Shown: positions 50,688 through 59,220 of the stretch, in pieces
Layout: the number at the start of each line of letters is the position of its first letter
Position numbering within the stretch: the first letter of the stretch is position 1
DNA from: JBAMOY01 sp037071015
Lineage (GTDB): Bacteria > Bacillota_I > Bacilli_A > RF39 > UBA660
Assembly: GCA_037071015.1 (NCBI GenBank)
Contig: JBAMOY010000001.1
Location: forward strand, 1,139,483-1,203,482
DNA length: 64,000 nt
Reading direction: 5' to 3'
The notes under the pieces: generated by a model
Databases searched by the model: none
Told to the model about the DNA's origin: nothing
Seen by the model: only the letters and a program-made list of their open reading frames with translations
Program-made: the position numbers and the translations under genes

Positions 50688-52481
50688 ACGGATGGTTGGA
50701 TTAAAATAGGAACAAAAGTAGATACAAAATCTTTTGATGCACAGATTGATTATATAGAAAGTCAATTACAAGAAATAGAAGATAAGTTAAAACATGCTGA
50801 TATGGGATTTGAGGTTGGTGATACTCAAAAGCTTGAGGCACAATATGAAAAATTAAGTCAACAATTATCAAAATTGAAGCAAAAACAAATAGATTTAAAT
50901 AAAACTGATTTATCAAGTATTCAAAAAAACGTTGGTAATGTGGGGAATTCTGTATCAGATATTGTAAAAAAAATCGGGCGTTGGACATTAGCGGTTTTTG
51001 GGCTTAGAAGTGCGTATATGGCGGTTAGAGGAGCCATGAGTACACTATCACAATATGATAATCAAATGGCCTCTAATATTGAATATATCAAATATGCTTT
51101 AGCTAACACTTTAAAACCTATAATAGAGGAAATAATTAATTTGGTTGTTAAGTTATTATCTTATGTAAATTATATAGCACAGGCTTGGTTTGGTGTTAAT
51201 TTATTTGCGAATGCAAGTTCCAAAGGATTTAAAGATGCACAAGACAATTTAAGCAAAACAAATAAAGAAGCTAAAGAATTAAAAAAACAACTTGCTGGAT
51301 TTGACGAAATGAATGTTATTAGTAATAATTCTAGCGAAGTCGGTGTAGGAACTGGAGCAGGTGCAGGAACAACGTTACCTAGTTTTGATTTATCATCTAT
51401 GCAGGGAGAAGTCCCTGAATGGCTTAAATGGATTACAGATAATAAAGAAGAGATATTATCGACTATAGGTGGAATTACTGCTGGAATTGCTGCTTGGAGT
51501 CTTGGATTAGGCGGATTAAAATCTTTAGGATTTGGTGTAGCAATTGCCGGTGTTGTATATGCGATTCAAGGGTTGATTGAATATTTAGAAGATCCCAGTT
51601 GGGATAATTTTGGCAAGATAATAACCGGAATTGGTGGCGCGGTTGCTGGTGTTGCCATAATGTTTGGAACATGGCCTGTTGCAGTTGCCGGTGCTTTAAT
51701 TGCCATTATCGGAATTATTGTTTCAAATTGGGAAAATATAAAATCAACTTTACAAAATGGTATTGATTGGTTAACAGGAAAAAGTGATTGGATTCATGAA
51801 TATTTAGGAGATACCATTGGAAATATTTATGATTGTTTTGTTAGGACATTACAGCGAGGATTAGATTGGCTTGATTTAACCTTTACTTCAATAAAGAAAA
51901 TATTTGATGGAATTATCACGTTTGTAAAAGGAGTTTTTACCGGAGATTGGAAAAAAGCCTGGGAAGGTATAAAACAAATATTTGGAGGCATTTGGGACTG
52001 GATAAGCGGAAGTGCAACATTAATTTTGTCAGGTCTCATTGACAAAGCAAAAACAATTGCTTCAACGGTTGGAGATGTAATTTCTGGGGTGTTCAAAGCT
52101 GTTGTAAATGGTATTTTAAGTGCGATTGAAAATATATTGAATAAACCTATTAACACAATAAATAGTTTGATAAAAACAATTAATAAAGTACCGGGAATAA
52201 ATCTTGGAAAGTTAGATACATTTAAGTTACCTAGACTTGCAGTGGGCGGTATTGTTAATATGCCAAGTCGGGGTGTTCCAATTGGCGGTGCTATAGTGGG
52301 AGAGGCTGGAGCAGAAGGCGTTATCCCATTAACAGATAGTCAAGCTATGGAAGAGTTAGGTAGTGCCATAGGAAGATATATTACAATCAATTTAACAAAT
52401 AATACAAATTTGGACGGTAAGACTATAGCCAGACAGCAAAATAAGATAAGTGCAAATAAAGAATTTGCTATGAATAGATAG
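50688..52481 (+). CDS. tail tape measure protein; ACG start
   Basis: 597 residues from ACG 50688: (M)DGWIKIGTKVDTKSFDAQID. AAGGAG ends 7 nt before ACG. The first in-frame ATG is codon 39 and no GTG/TTG lies between. Coiled coil (about 30-75), several hydrophobic segments (about 195-320), C-terminal GGIVNMPSRGVPIGGAIVGE AGAEGVIPLTD-type block typical of tape measure proteins. A short version, so a short tail. Confidence 0.83.
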   Translation, partial: TDGWIKIGTKVDTKSFDAQIDYIESQLQEIEDKLKHADMGFEVGDTQKLEAQYEKLSQQLSKLKQKQIDLNKTDLSSIQKNVGNVGNSVSDIVKKIGRWTLAVFGLRSAYMAVRGAMSTLSQYDNQMASNIEYIKYALANTLKPIIEEIINLVVKLLSYVNYIAQAWFGVNLFANASSKGFKDAQDNLSKTNKEAKELKKQLAGFDEMNVISNNSSEVGVGTGAGAGTTLPSFDLSSMQGEVPEWLKWITDNKEEILSTIGGITAGIAAWSLGLGGLKSLGFGVAIAGVVYAIQGLIEYLEDPSWDNFGKIITGIGGAVAGVAIMFGTWPVAVAGALIAIIGIIVSNWENIKSTLQNGIDWLTGKSDWIHEYLGDTIGNIYDCFVRTLQRGLDWLDLTFTSIKKIFDGIITFVKGVFTGDWKKAWEGIKQIFGGIWDWISGSATLILSGLIDKAKTIASTVGDVISGVFKAVVNGILSAIENILNKPINTINSLIKTINKVPGINLGKLDTFKLPRLAVGGIVNMPSRGVPIGGAIVGEAGAEGVIPLTDSQAMEELGSAIGRYITINLTNNTNLDGKTIARQQNKISANKEFAMNR

Positions 52482-52490
52482 GAAGATTTA

Positions 52491-52862
52491 ACGTATATAG
52501 ATGCAAATAGTTTAATAGTAAATGGACTTAATTTAGGAACTTTTATTCTTGAAGCTAAATTTGGATATCATAAACTTTGGAGTGAAGATTCAGGCAGAAA
52601 TTTAGCAGGAACACAGAGTGGAACTTTAATAGGGATATTCCCGAAAATAACAGTACAATTCAAAAAACTTTCACAATCAGAATTACAACAAGTGGCGCCT
52701 ATATTAGACAGTGCTACGCAGTCTGTAACATATTATGATCCTAACAAAAAAAAGAAAATAACAATATCTACTTATACTGGTGATTGGGAACTAATAAATA
52801 GAGGGATAAAACAGAATCAAGGATTTAGTTGTTCGTTCATTTCTAGGAAGAAAAGAGATTAA
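52491..52862 (+). CDS. DUF6711-like tail protein; ACG start, no ATG in the frame
   Basis: 123 residues from ACG 52491: (M)YIDANSLIVNGLNLG, then FGYHKLWSEDSGRNLAGTQS, ISTYTGDWELINRG. AGGAAG lies 5-8 nt upstream. The frame has no ATG at all and its first GTG is about codon 66, so normal gene callers miss it. It fills the otherwise empty gap between the tape measure and the next tail gene, where this small tail protein is expected. Ends TAATG onto the next gene. Confidence 0.8.
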   Translation, partial: TYIDANSLIVNGLNLGTFILEAKFGYHKLWSEDSGRNLAGTQSGTLIGIFPKITVQFKKLSQSELQQVAPILDSATQSVTYYDPNKKKKITISTYTGDWELINRGIKQNQGFSCSFISRKKRD

Positions 52863-54691
52863 TGAGAGCACATACTGAAGGATTTAAAAACCAAATTAAA
52901 GAGTTAGGCAGAGAAATAGATAGCAGAATCACATACGGTAATAATACAATAACCGCAGAACAATTGTTTTCTGTTTCTCCGATTACTAATGCAAATATAT
53001 TAAAATCAGTAATGAAACAATTAGATTTTGAAAGCTCTGTTGAAGTTCCTAAAAATACCGTTGTAAAATATGAATTTGGTCTAAAAGTAAATGGCGAATA
53101 TGAATATTTGGACTATGGAAAGTTCATTGTATATTCGTGCGAATATAACGAGGATACAAAGACATATAACCATGTTTGCTATGACGGTATGCTAAAAACA
53201 ATGAAAGATTATAAAAGTTTACAAAATGGAACTTTTCCAATGACCGTAAGAGAATATATAAATAATTTGTGTTTGGATTGTGATTTGATTTTTGGTAACA
53301 GTACCGAAGAATTTGCCAACTATGATCAAATTATAAATGAAGATTTATATTCAAATTTGGATTATACATATAGGGATATAATGGATGAATTAGCACAAGT
53401 AACGGCAAGCTCGATTTGTATCAATAATGATGATATGGTTGAAGTTAGGTATATAACAGATACCTCTGACGAAATAGACGAAGAATATTTCAAAGATAAA
53501 AATGTTAAGTTTGGTGAAAAGTATGGCCCAATAAACTCTATTGTATTAAGTAGAAGTGCTGAAAGCGATAATATTTATTTACAAGATGAAACGAGTGTAA
53601 GTGAAAACGGGTTGTGTGAAGTTAAGATTATAGATAACCAAATAATGAATTTCAATAATAGAAACGATTATTTACCAGCTATTTTAGAGAAATTAAACGG
53701 GTTAGAATATTATATCAATGATTTCACAAGTACTGGTGTTTTGTATTATGAACTTTGCGACAAATATATTTCAAGAATAGGAGAAAACACATATACATGT
53801 GTTCTTTTTAATGATGAGCCAAAAATATCACAAGGTTTAATAGAAAATATTTATACAGAAAAACCACAGGATAGCGTAACAGACTATAGTAAGTCTGATA
53901 AGACAGATAGAAAAATCAATCAACTATATATTATTGCAGATAAACAAAATCAAACAATAACCCAAGTGGTTTCAAAGACAACAGATTTGAGTAATGAAAT
54001 AGTAAAAATAGAGACAACAATTAATGGAACAGTTAACACTATCAGTTCATCTGGAGGATCCAATTTATTAAGAAACCCAATAGGAAACTTCAATAATGAT
54101 TATTGGGAAGGTAATGGAGCCGAAAGTTATACTGATACTCACATTCAAAATAAGACAGGTCAAAGATGTTGCTGGTTATTAAATAGTGGTAATCATAAAC
54201 AAAGTCTTCAAACAAAGAATGGTAATTTTACCTTCAGTTTTATGTTTGAAAAGTTAATAGAATTATCAAATATTCAATTAAAAATAAATGATGTTTTATA
54301 TGAAATTAAAGATGAGACATCTATAACATTCAATGTCACAGATAATAATATAACAATTGAATTTATAGGAGACGTAAATAAATGTGCTTATCTTATGAAC
54401 CTAATGTTAAATGAAGGAACTATAGCCCAAGTTTATTCTAATAATGCTAATGAGACAATAACAGATACAGTAAAAATAGGTAAAGGTATAAAAATATCAG
54501 CTACTGGAGCTAATGCAGAATTAGATGCTCAAGCCGATGGTATTCGCATAAAAAATACAATTACAAATGAAACAAAGACCGAGTTCACTGATAAAGGAAC
54601 AAAAACTGATGAGCTAGAAGCAAATAAAGCGACAATATCAAAACTGTTGATTGCTGATGTTGGTAATCAAACATGGATAAATAGGTTGTAA
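52862..54691 (+). CDS. tail tip/baseplate structural protein
   Basis: 609 residues. The N-terminal 340 residues resemble phage tail-hub proteins (DSRITYGNNTITAEQLFSVS, VVKYEFGLKVNGEYEYLDYG, YTYRDIMDELAQVTASSICI). A helical linker (about 345-395) and a carbohydrate-binding-like beta region (about 400-530) follow. ATG overlaps the previous stop. Confidence 0.65.
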   Translation: MRAHTEGFKNQIKELGREIDSRITYGNNTITAEQLFSVSPITNANILKSVMKQLDFESSVEVPKNTVVKYEFGLKVNGEYEYLDYGKFIVYSCEYNEDTKTYNHVCYDGMLKTMKDYKSLQNGTFPMTVREYINNLCLDCDLIFGNSTEEFANYDQIINEDLYSNLDYTYRDIMDELAQVTASSICINNDDMVEVRYITDTSDEIDEEYFKDKNVKFGEKYGPINSIVLSRSAESDNIYLQDETSVSENGLCEVKIIDNQIMNFNNRNDYLPAILEKLNGLEYYINDFTSTGVLYYELCDKYISRIGENTYTCVLFNDEPKISQGLIENIYTEKPQDSVTDYSKSDKTDRKINQLYIIADKQNQTITQVVSKTTDLSNEIVKIETTINGTVNTISSSGGSNLLRNPIGNFNNDYWEGNGAESYTDTHIQNKTGQRCCWLLNSGNHKQSLQTKNGNFTFSFMFEKLIELSNIQLKINDVLYEIKDETSITFNVTDNNITIEFIGDVNKCAYLMNLMLNEGTIAQVYSNNANETITDTVKIGKGIKISATGANAELDAQADGIRIKNTITNETKTEFTDKGTKTDELEANKATISKLLIADVGNQTWINRL

Positions 54692-54692
54692 T

Positions 54693-56531
54693 ATGACTTT
54701 AACAACTAATTATCAAAGAGTAGCTCAAGGTTCATCAAAAACCTTTGGTTCAGCAACCGGTCGAGTAGATATTTATGCGAAATATACACAACAAGATGTA
54801 GCTAATAATCGTCATTATGTAGTAGTAAGATTAGACTTAATAGTATCTGGTGGATACATAGGTTCATATAGTGGAAATAGTAAAAATTTAAGCGCTACAG
54901 GATTAAATGGATTTAATACATCTATGAGTAATGGTAACTATACAAGTCAGACATTGGGAACAATTGAAGGCTGGGTATATCATAATTCTGATGGTAAAAA
55001 ATCAATGAGTTTCTCTGGTGGAGCGAACTTTGGAGCATGGGGAATTAGTATTAGTGCTAGTGGCAGTGCAGATTTACCAACAATACCACGAGCAAGCACT
55101 ATATCTTTAGCTAATAGTAATATAAATGTAGGTGAAAACCTAACAATTAATATTTCTAAAAAATATAGTGGATATACAGATAAGTTATTAATAATGTTCG
55201 GTAGTGGATTTTCTAAAACAATAGAAAATGTTAATAGCCAATATGTATGGATAACAGAAGATGATAAACAAAGCTTATATGAGCAAATGCCAAATGTAAA
55301 TAGTTTGGAAGGAATAGCTACTGTACAAACTTACAATGGCACAACTTTAATAGGAACAAATAGTGCAAGATTTACACTAAACGTAACACAATCTAATCCT
55401 ATATTTGATAATTTCACTTATGAAGATTCAAATCCTAGTACTATAGCTTTAACAGGTAATAATCAAATAATAATTAAAGGATATTCAAAATTAAAAGGTA
55501 TAGTTAGTACCTCTAATAAAGCAGTAGCTCAAAACAGTGCAACTATGACTAAATATAGATTGGTAGTTGGAGAGAAACAAGTTGAATTTAATTATAGCGA
55601 TACTGAAGAAGTATCAGGTACTATTGAAAAAGTAGATAATAATATTTTTAATATGTACGCTATTGATAGTCGTAATAATTCAACCTTAAAAACAATAAGT
55701 CCATCTTCGTATAAAGCTTATAAAGATATTAATGTTACGAACTTAAAGGCTGATAGAGATGTAGGAGTATTAGGCGAAAAGGTAAAAATATCTTTTAGTG
55801 GAGAAATTTGGAATGATAACTTTGGCGATGTACAAAATACTATATCCATAAGTTATAGATTCCGAAAAAGTGATGTAGATGAATGGACAATAGGGACAAC
55901 ACCAATAAATCCAACAATAACCGATAATACATTTTCTTTCGAAGGATATGTAGCAGGTGATTTGGAAAATACAGGGTTCAATATCAGTGAAAGTTATTAT
56001 ATAGAAGTTATCGTTAATGATAAGTTATCTAGCGATAAAGATAGTACTTCATTTGGTAGTGGTAAACCGAATATGGCTATACATAAAATGGGTGTATCTT
56101 TTAATCAACCATTCGATGAAAATAGTGGTTATAATTTTCAAAGCGCTGGTTCAGCTGTTTTTGAAAATTTAACGGTTACTGGAGATGTTTCTGGAATAAC
56201 TTGCTCAGATGTTTACTCTACAGAAGAAATAAAAACTAATAAAGTTTGGATAGATGGTAGCCCAATTTATAGAAAGGTTGTTACTTTTACTGTCGCTGAT
56301 ACAGGTGGAGTTAACAATGTCAACATAAGTGCATTGTCAATTAACCATTTAATTAGCATAACTGGAGAAATGAGAAAATCTGTTAACGAAATATATAAAT
56401 TGCCTTACGCTAACAAATCTGAAAGTTTAGTTATTATTTTTCATCAAGGATATTTAAAGTACAGATGCAATGTTCCTTATATGAATGGTTGTTATTGTTA
56501 CGTCACAGTTGAATATACCAAAACAAATTAA
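54693..56531 (+). CDS. DUF859-type tail fibre / receptor-binding protein
   Basis: 612 residues, Ser/Asn/Thr-rich beta protein. GWVYHNSDGKKSMSFSGGANF, ADLPTIPRAS and NPSTIALTGN are features of DUF859 siphovirus proteins. It probably contacts the host surface. ATG follows the upstream stop by 1 nt. Confidence 0.75.
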   Translation: MTLTTNYQRVAQGSSKTFGSATGRVDIYAKYTQQDVANNRHYVVVRLDLIVSGGYIGSYSGNSKNLSATGLNGFNTSMSNGNYTSQTLGTIEGWVYHNSDGKKSMSFSGGANFGAWGISISASGSADLPTIPRASTISLANSNINVGENLTINISKKYSGYTDKLLIMFGSGFSKTIENVNSQYVWITEDDKQSLYEQMPNVNSLEGIATVQTYNGTTLIGTNSARFTLNVTQSNPIFDNFTYEDSNPSTIALTGNNQIIIKGYSKLKGIVSTSNKAVAQNSATMTKYRLVVGEKQVEFNYSDTEEVSGTIEKVDNNIFNMYAIDSRNNSTLKTISPSSYKAYKDINVTNLKADRDVGVLGEKVKISFSGEIWNDNFGDVQNTISISYRFRKSDVDEWTIGTTPINPTITDNTFSFEGYVAGDLENTGFNISESYYIEVIVNDKLSSDKDSTSFGSGKPNMAIHKMGVSFNQPFDENSGYNFQSAGSAVFENLTVTGDVSGITCSDVYSTEEIKTNKVWIDGSPIYRKVVTFTVADTGGVNNVNISALSINHLISITGEMRKSVNEIYKLPYANKSESLVIIFHQGYLKYRCNVPYMNGCYCYVTVEYTKTN

Positions 56532-56548
56532 TTAGAAAGAGGTGTGAT

Positions 56549-56845
56549 ATGTATGCGATAATAGGTTCATTAATAACCGGAGGGCTAGCTTTTGCTGGTG
56601 TTCTAGTTACTAACTCTAGTAATAATAAAAAGATAATTAATGATGTCGATAAAAAGATGACAGAAAAGATAAATGACATAAAATTGGAAGTTGTTAAAAA
56701 CCAAGCGGTGACTGATACAAAATTAGATGAATTAACTCGCGAAGTAAGAGAACATAATAACTTTGCTAGACGTATGCCAGTGGTTGAAGAACAAATCAAA
56801 GTAATAAACCATAGAATTAAAGATTTAGAGGAAGAGGGAAGATAA
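56549..56845 (+). CDS. XhlA-like membrane-anchored coiled-coil protein of the lysis module
   Basis: 98 residues: N-terminal membrane helix (residues 3-21) and a coiled coil (about 30-95). Stands before holin and endolysin. RBS AGAGGTG. Confidence 0.6.
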   Translation: MYAIIGSLITGGLAFAGVLVTNSSNNKKIINDVDKKMTEKINDIKLEVVKNQAVTDTKLDELTREVREHNNFARRMPVVEEQIKVINHRIKDLEEEGR

Positions 56846-56846
56846 T

Positions 56847-57224
56847 ATGTTAAAAATGATAATAGAGTATTTACCGTATTTAGGACTAGCAGTCTTATTT
56901 AATATTTTAATGGGAAGCTATAATAATATAGCAAAATTAAAACAAAATTTTAGTTGGAAAAAGCTTTTAGAGGGGATAGTTAAGGCTTTAATAGTAGCAA
57001 TCTGTTTTGTCTCGTTTGCAACTATTTATGATAAGATTTTTGGAATCGTCAAAATAGGAGATATGGAATTGAAACCGGATGTTATTATATTGAGTTCAAT
57101 TGTTCTTTATACAACTAAAGGTGTAAATAACTTATTAAAAATATTAGGATTAAACAAAGATAATATGGTAGAGATTGAAAAGAAAGAAACTATCGAATTA
57201 CCATTAGAAAACGAGATAAAATAA
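56847..57224 (+). CDS. holin
   Basis: 125 residues, three membrane helices (about 5-20, 42-62, 75-97) with a charged tail. Position between XhlA-like gene and endolysin; ATG with GAGGGAAG. It would open the membrane at the end of the lytic cycle. Confidence 0.7.
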   Translation: MLKMIIEYLPYLGLAVLFNILMGSYNNIAKLKQNFSWKKLLEGIVKALIVAICFVSFATIYDKIFGIVKIGDMELKPDVIILSSIVLYTTKGVNNLLKILGLNKDNMVEIEKKETIELPLENEIK

Positions 57225-57225
57225 T

Positions 57226-58122
57226 ATGAGTACATTATGTAGAGTACTAAAAGGTGGTTCTTGCGAAATTACACAATATTATGGTGGTAGCAATAATCAT
57301 CTTGGAATCGATATAGTAGGTAAGGGGCATACATTAGATACGGTTAAAGCACATACTAAAGGTAAAGTTGTTTATGTTCAAACAGGTCACAAAAATAATC
57401 CAGGTTCAACTGGAAATGCCAGCTATGGAAATATGGTTAAAATTGACCACGGTAATGGTTGGTTTACATTATACGCCCATTTAGATAGAGTATATGTATC
57501 TAACGGACAACAAGTCTCACAAGGTCAAGAAATAGGCTATATGGGTAATACAGGAAATTCTGACGGTGGACATACACATTTTGAAGTATGGAAAAATAAC
57601 GCAAGAACCAATCCATTAGAATATTTAAACAAGGATTTATTTTCAAATGTTACATCTACGGTATCCCGTAATGAAAATAATAATCAATTAAAAGTTAATG
57701 TCGATGACTTGAGAGTAAGGAAAGCACCAGCGACTAATCAAGCTATTGTTGGATTAGCAAAGTTGAACGGAATATATAACTATTACGAGACTAAAGTTGC
57801 GGGTGGCTACACTTGGTATAGAATAGCTGACAATCAGTGGATAGCTAACAGCTCTAATTGGTGTACTATTTACCCCAAAAAAGACGAAGAGGAAGAGAAA
57901 ATGATTGCTGAACTAAATAATACTATAAAAGAAAAAGACGCCCAAATTAAGGCGTTAGAACAAGAAATACAGACATATAAAGATAAGAATAGTTTGTTAG
58001 AAAAAGAAAATAGTAATTTAAAAGAAGATAGCAATACTTATAATATATTTGAAGCTCCAGAACAAGATAATTACTTTATCAAATTAGATAAACAAGAAAA
58101 ACTTATATATAAAAGAGCTTGA
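57226..58122 (+). CDS. endolysin: M23 peptidase, SH3 domain, C-terminal coiled coil
   Basis: 298 residues. M23 domain (about 8-130): HLGIDIVGKGH (His-x-x-x-Asp), YGNMVKIDHGNGWFTLYAHL, GGHTHFEVW zinc motif. Bacterial SH3-like domain (about 155-222, LRVRKAPATNQAIVG, WYRIADNQWI). Coiled coil 225-270. It cuts peptidoglycan peptides to release virions. Unlike most endolysins of this group it is an M23 peptidase rather than an amidase. Confidence 0.88.
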   Translation: MSTLCRVLKGGSCEITQYYGGSNNHLGIDIVGKGHTLDTVKAHTKGKVVYVQTGHKNNPGSTGNASYGNMVKIDHGNGWFTLYAHLDRVYVSNGQQVSQGQEIGYMGNTGNSDGGHTHFEVWKNNARTNPLEYLNKDLFSNVTSTVSRNENNNQLKVNVDDLRVRKAPATNQAIVGLAKLNGIYNYYETKVAGGYTWYRIADNQWIANSSNWCTIYPKKDEEEEKMIAELNNTIKEKDAQIKALEQEIQTYKDKNSLLEKENSNLKEDSNTYNIFEAPEQDNYFIKLDKQEKLIYKRA

Positions 58123-58123
58123 T

Positions 58124-58151
58124 TTGACAAAGGCAAAAAATGATGTATAAT
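58124..58151 (+). promoter_or_regulatory. strong promoter after the lysis module
   Basis: TTGACA, 16 nt, TATAAT (58146-58151), directly after the endolysin stop. Confidence 0.75.
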
Positions 58152-58185
58152 AAATGTAAATTTTTATTGGAATGTCATAAGAAAT

Positions 58186-58214
58186 TTGACAATTATAAAT
58201 AAAAATGATATATT
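58186..58214 (+). promoter_or_regulatory. strong promoter of the RNA/toxin unit
   Basis: TTGACA (58186-58191), 17 nt, TATATT (58209-58214). Start would be near 58221, just before RNA motif 1. Confidence 0.75.
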
Positions 58215-58220
58215 TATTAT

Positions 58221-58365
58221 GCAATGTTGATTGCTTAGTGAAGATTATATCGATGAACTTGTTAGACAATCAGTGTTTGTACATTGAGCGAATAGCATTA
58301 TGAAGCGTAAAGCGAGGAATATATAAGACTATTCAAAAAGGGAAGTTTTTGCTTCCCTATTTTTT
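58221..58365 (+). ncRNA. candidate type III antitoxin RNA with two related motifs and terminator
   Basis: Motif 1 (58228-58272) and motif 2 (58290-58334) are both 45 nt, closed by different 6-bp stems (TGATTG/CAATCA and GAATAG/CTATTC) and sharing internal blocks (GAAG, then CGAxGAA, then TTAGA/TAAGA). The stems covary. Ends in terminator AGGGAAG/CTTCCCT with T-run (58339-58365). Layout promoter, RNA motifs, terminator, MazF/ToxN-like toxin is that of type III toxin-antitoxin units. Confidence 0.6.
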
Positions 58366-58383
58366 ATATTTTGGAGGTAAGAA

Positions 58384-58806
58384 GTGAAAAGAGCAGTTCA
58401 TAAGTACAAGGAGTATAAAAATGGAAGTGTGTATCATATTAATTACGGTAGGACTTTTCACCCAGAATTAAAAGATAAACACTTGGGTATTTTATTTGCT
58501 ATAAAGTCTAGTGAGAACATGATTTTTTGTTTACCATTAACGAGCCCTAAAACAAAGCATTTTAAAAGTGAAGAAGATTTTAATTCTCGAAATTACAATA
58601 AATTGAGATATTCTCATCTATATTATATAAAAGAAACAGATTCTATTATATTGATGGAGCAATTCAGAACAATCTCTAAAAATAGAATTGAATCGCAATA
58701 TAAAAATCCTAAAACTAATCAAAAGGTAGTCATTTCACAAATGGAATTAAGAAAAATAAAAGTGGCATTTAACAAATTTTACAAAACAATTATTAATGAT
58801 GAATAA
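58384..58806 (+). CDS. MazF/PemK-fold toxin, ToxN-like
   Basis: 140 residues from GTG 58384 (TTGGAGG upstream). GSVYHINYGRTFHPELKDKH, LGILFAI, FCLPLTSPKTKHF (the PLTSPK motif also occurs in ToxN), SIILMEQFRTISKNRI. The fold is an endoribonuclease. No protein antitoxin gene is adjacent; instead structured RNA lies upstream and a third motif copy downstream. A stand-alone MazF relative is the alternative. Confidence 0.65.
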   Translation: MKRAVHKYKEYKNGSVYHINYGRTFHPELKDKHLGILFAIKSSENMIFCLPLTSPKTKHFKSEEDFNSRNYNKLRYSHLYYIKETDSIILMEQFRTISKNRIESQYKNPKTNQKVVISQMELRKIKVAFNKFYKTIINDE

Positions 58807-58839
58807 AAAAAAATATATTACATAAAAATATAATGAATG

Positions 58840-58883
58840 CGAATAGCATAGAGAAGGAAACGATGAACTTATAAGTCTATTCG
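58840..58883 (+). ncRNA. third copy of the RNA motif, downstream of the toxin
   Basis: CGAATAG/CTATTCG stem enclosing GAAG and CGATGAACTT-AT-AAG, matching motifs 1 and 2 of 58221-58365. It may be a second antitoxin or a decoy. Confidence 0.5.
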
Positions 58884-58884
58884 T

Positions 58885-59104
58885 TTGCCAGTTAATTCTG
58901 GCTAATGTATAAAATATATGTTATAATTATTACAGAGATACACTTGATATTTGTATGTTAGGTGCTTTCTCTATTCAAAATTTATTTTGTTAAAGAAAAC
59001 ACCGTTTCAAAGCTGACTCGGTGTTTTCGTTTAAGCTAGTCCTGTTTAAGGACTATAATAGTGCAAAGATATCATGACAGTCACTTTTTGTGACTGTTTT
59101 TTTT
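58885..59104 (+). ncRNA. structured intergenic RNA candidate
   Basis: Possible promoter TTGCCA-N17-TATAAA (58885-58913). Then three hairpins: GAAAACACCG/CGGTGTTTTC (58995-59028), AGTCCT/AGGACT (59038-59054), and a terminator ACAGTCAC/GTGACTGT with T-run (59077-59104). No ORF of note. Function unknown. Confidence 0.45.
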
Positions 59105-59162
59105 GTTTCTCAAAAGGATAAACAAAAACCACCTAGTACTATATTAGTAGGAGGTGATTAAT

Positions 59163-59219
59163 GTGTTAATATTAGATGATGAATATATTATGATTTATAT
59201 GTTGTTATTAGAAGATTAA
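59163..59219 (+). CDS. 18-codon ORF with RBS-sequestering hairpin
   Basis: GTG start with GGAGGTG 6-7 nt upstream; VLILDDEYIMIYMLLLED. The RBS is paired in a hairpin (59131-59157: CACCT...ACTA with TAGT..GGAGGTG), as in type I toxin mRNAs. Too short to trust as a gene. Confidence 0.25.
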   Translation: MLILDDEYIMIYMLLLED

Positions 59220-59220
59220 T

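Noticed and set aside
59030..59104. AAGCTAGTCC and following hairpins resemble part of a Cas9 tracrRNA
   Set aside because: No repeat array, no cas gene and only a 10-nt resemblance; taken as chance.
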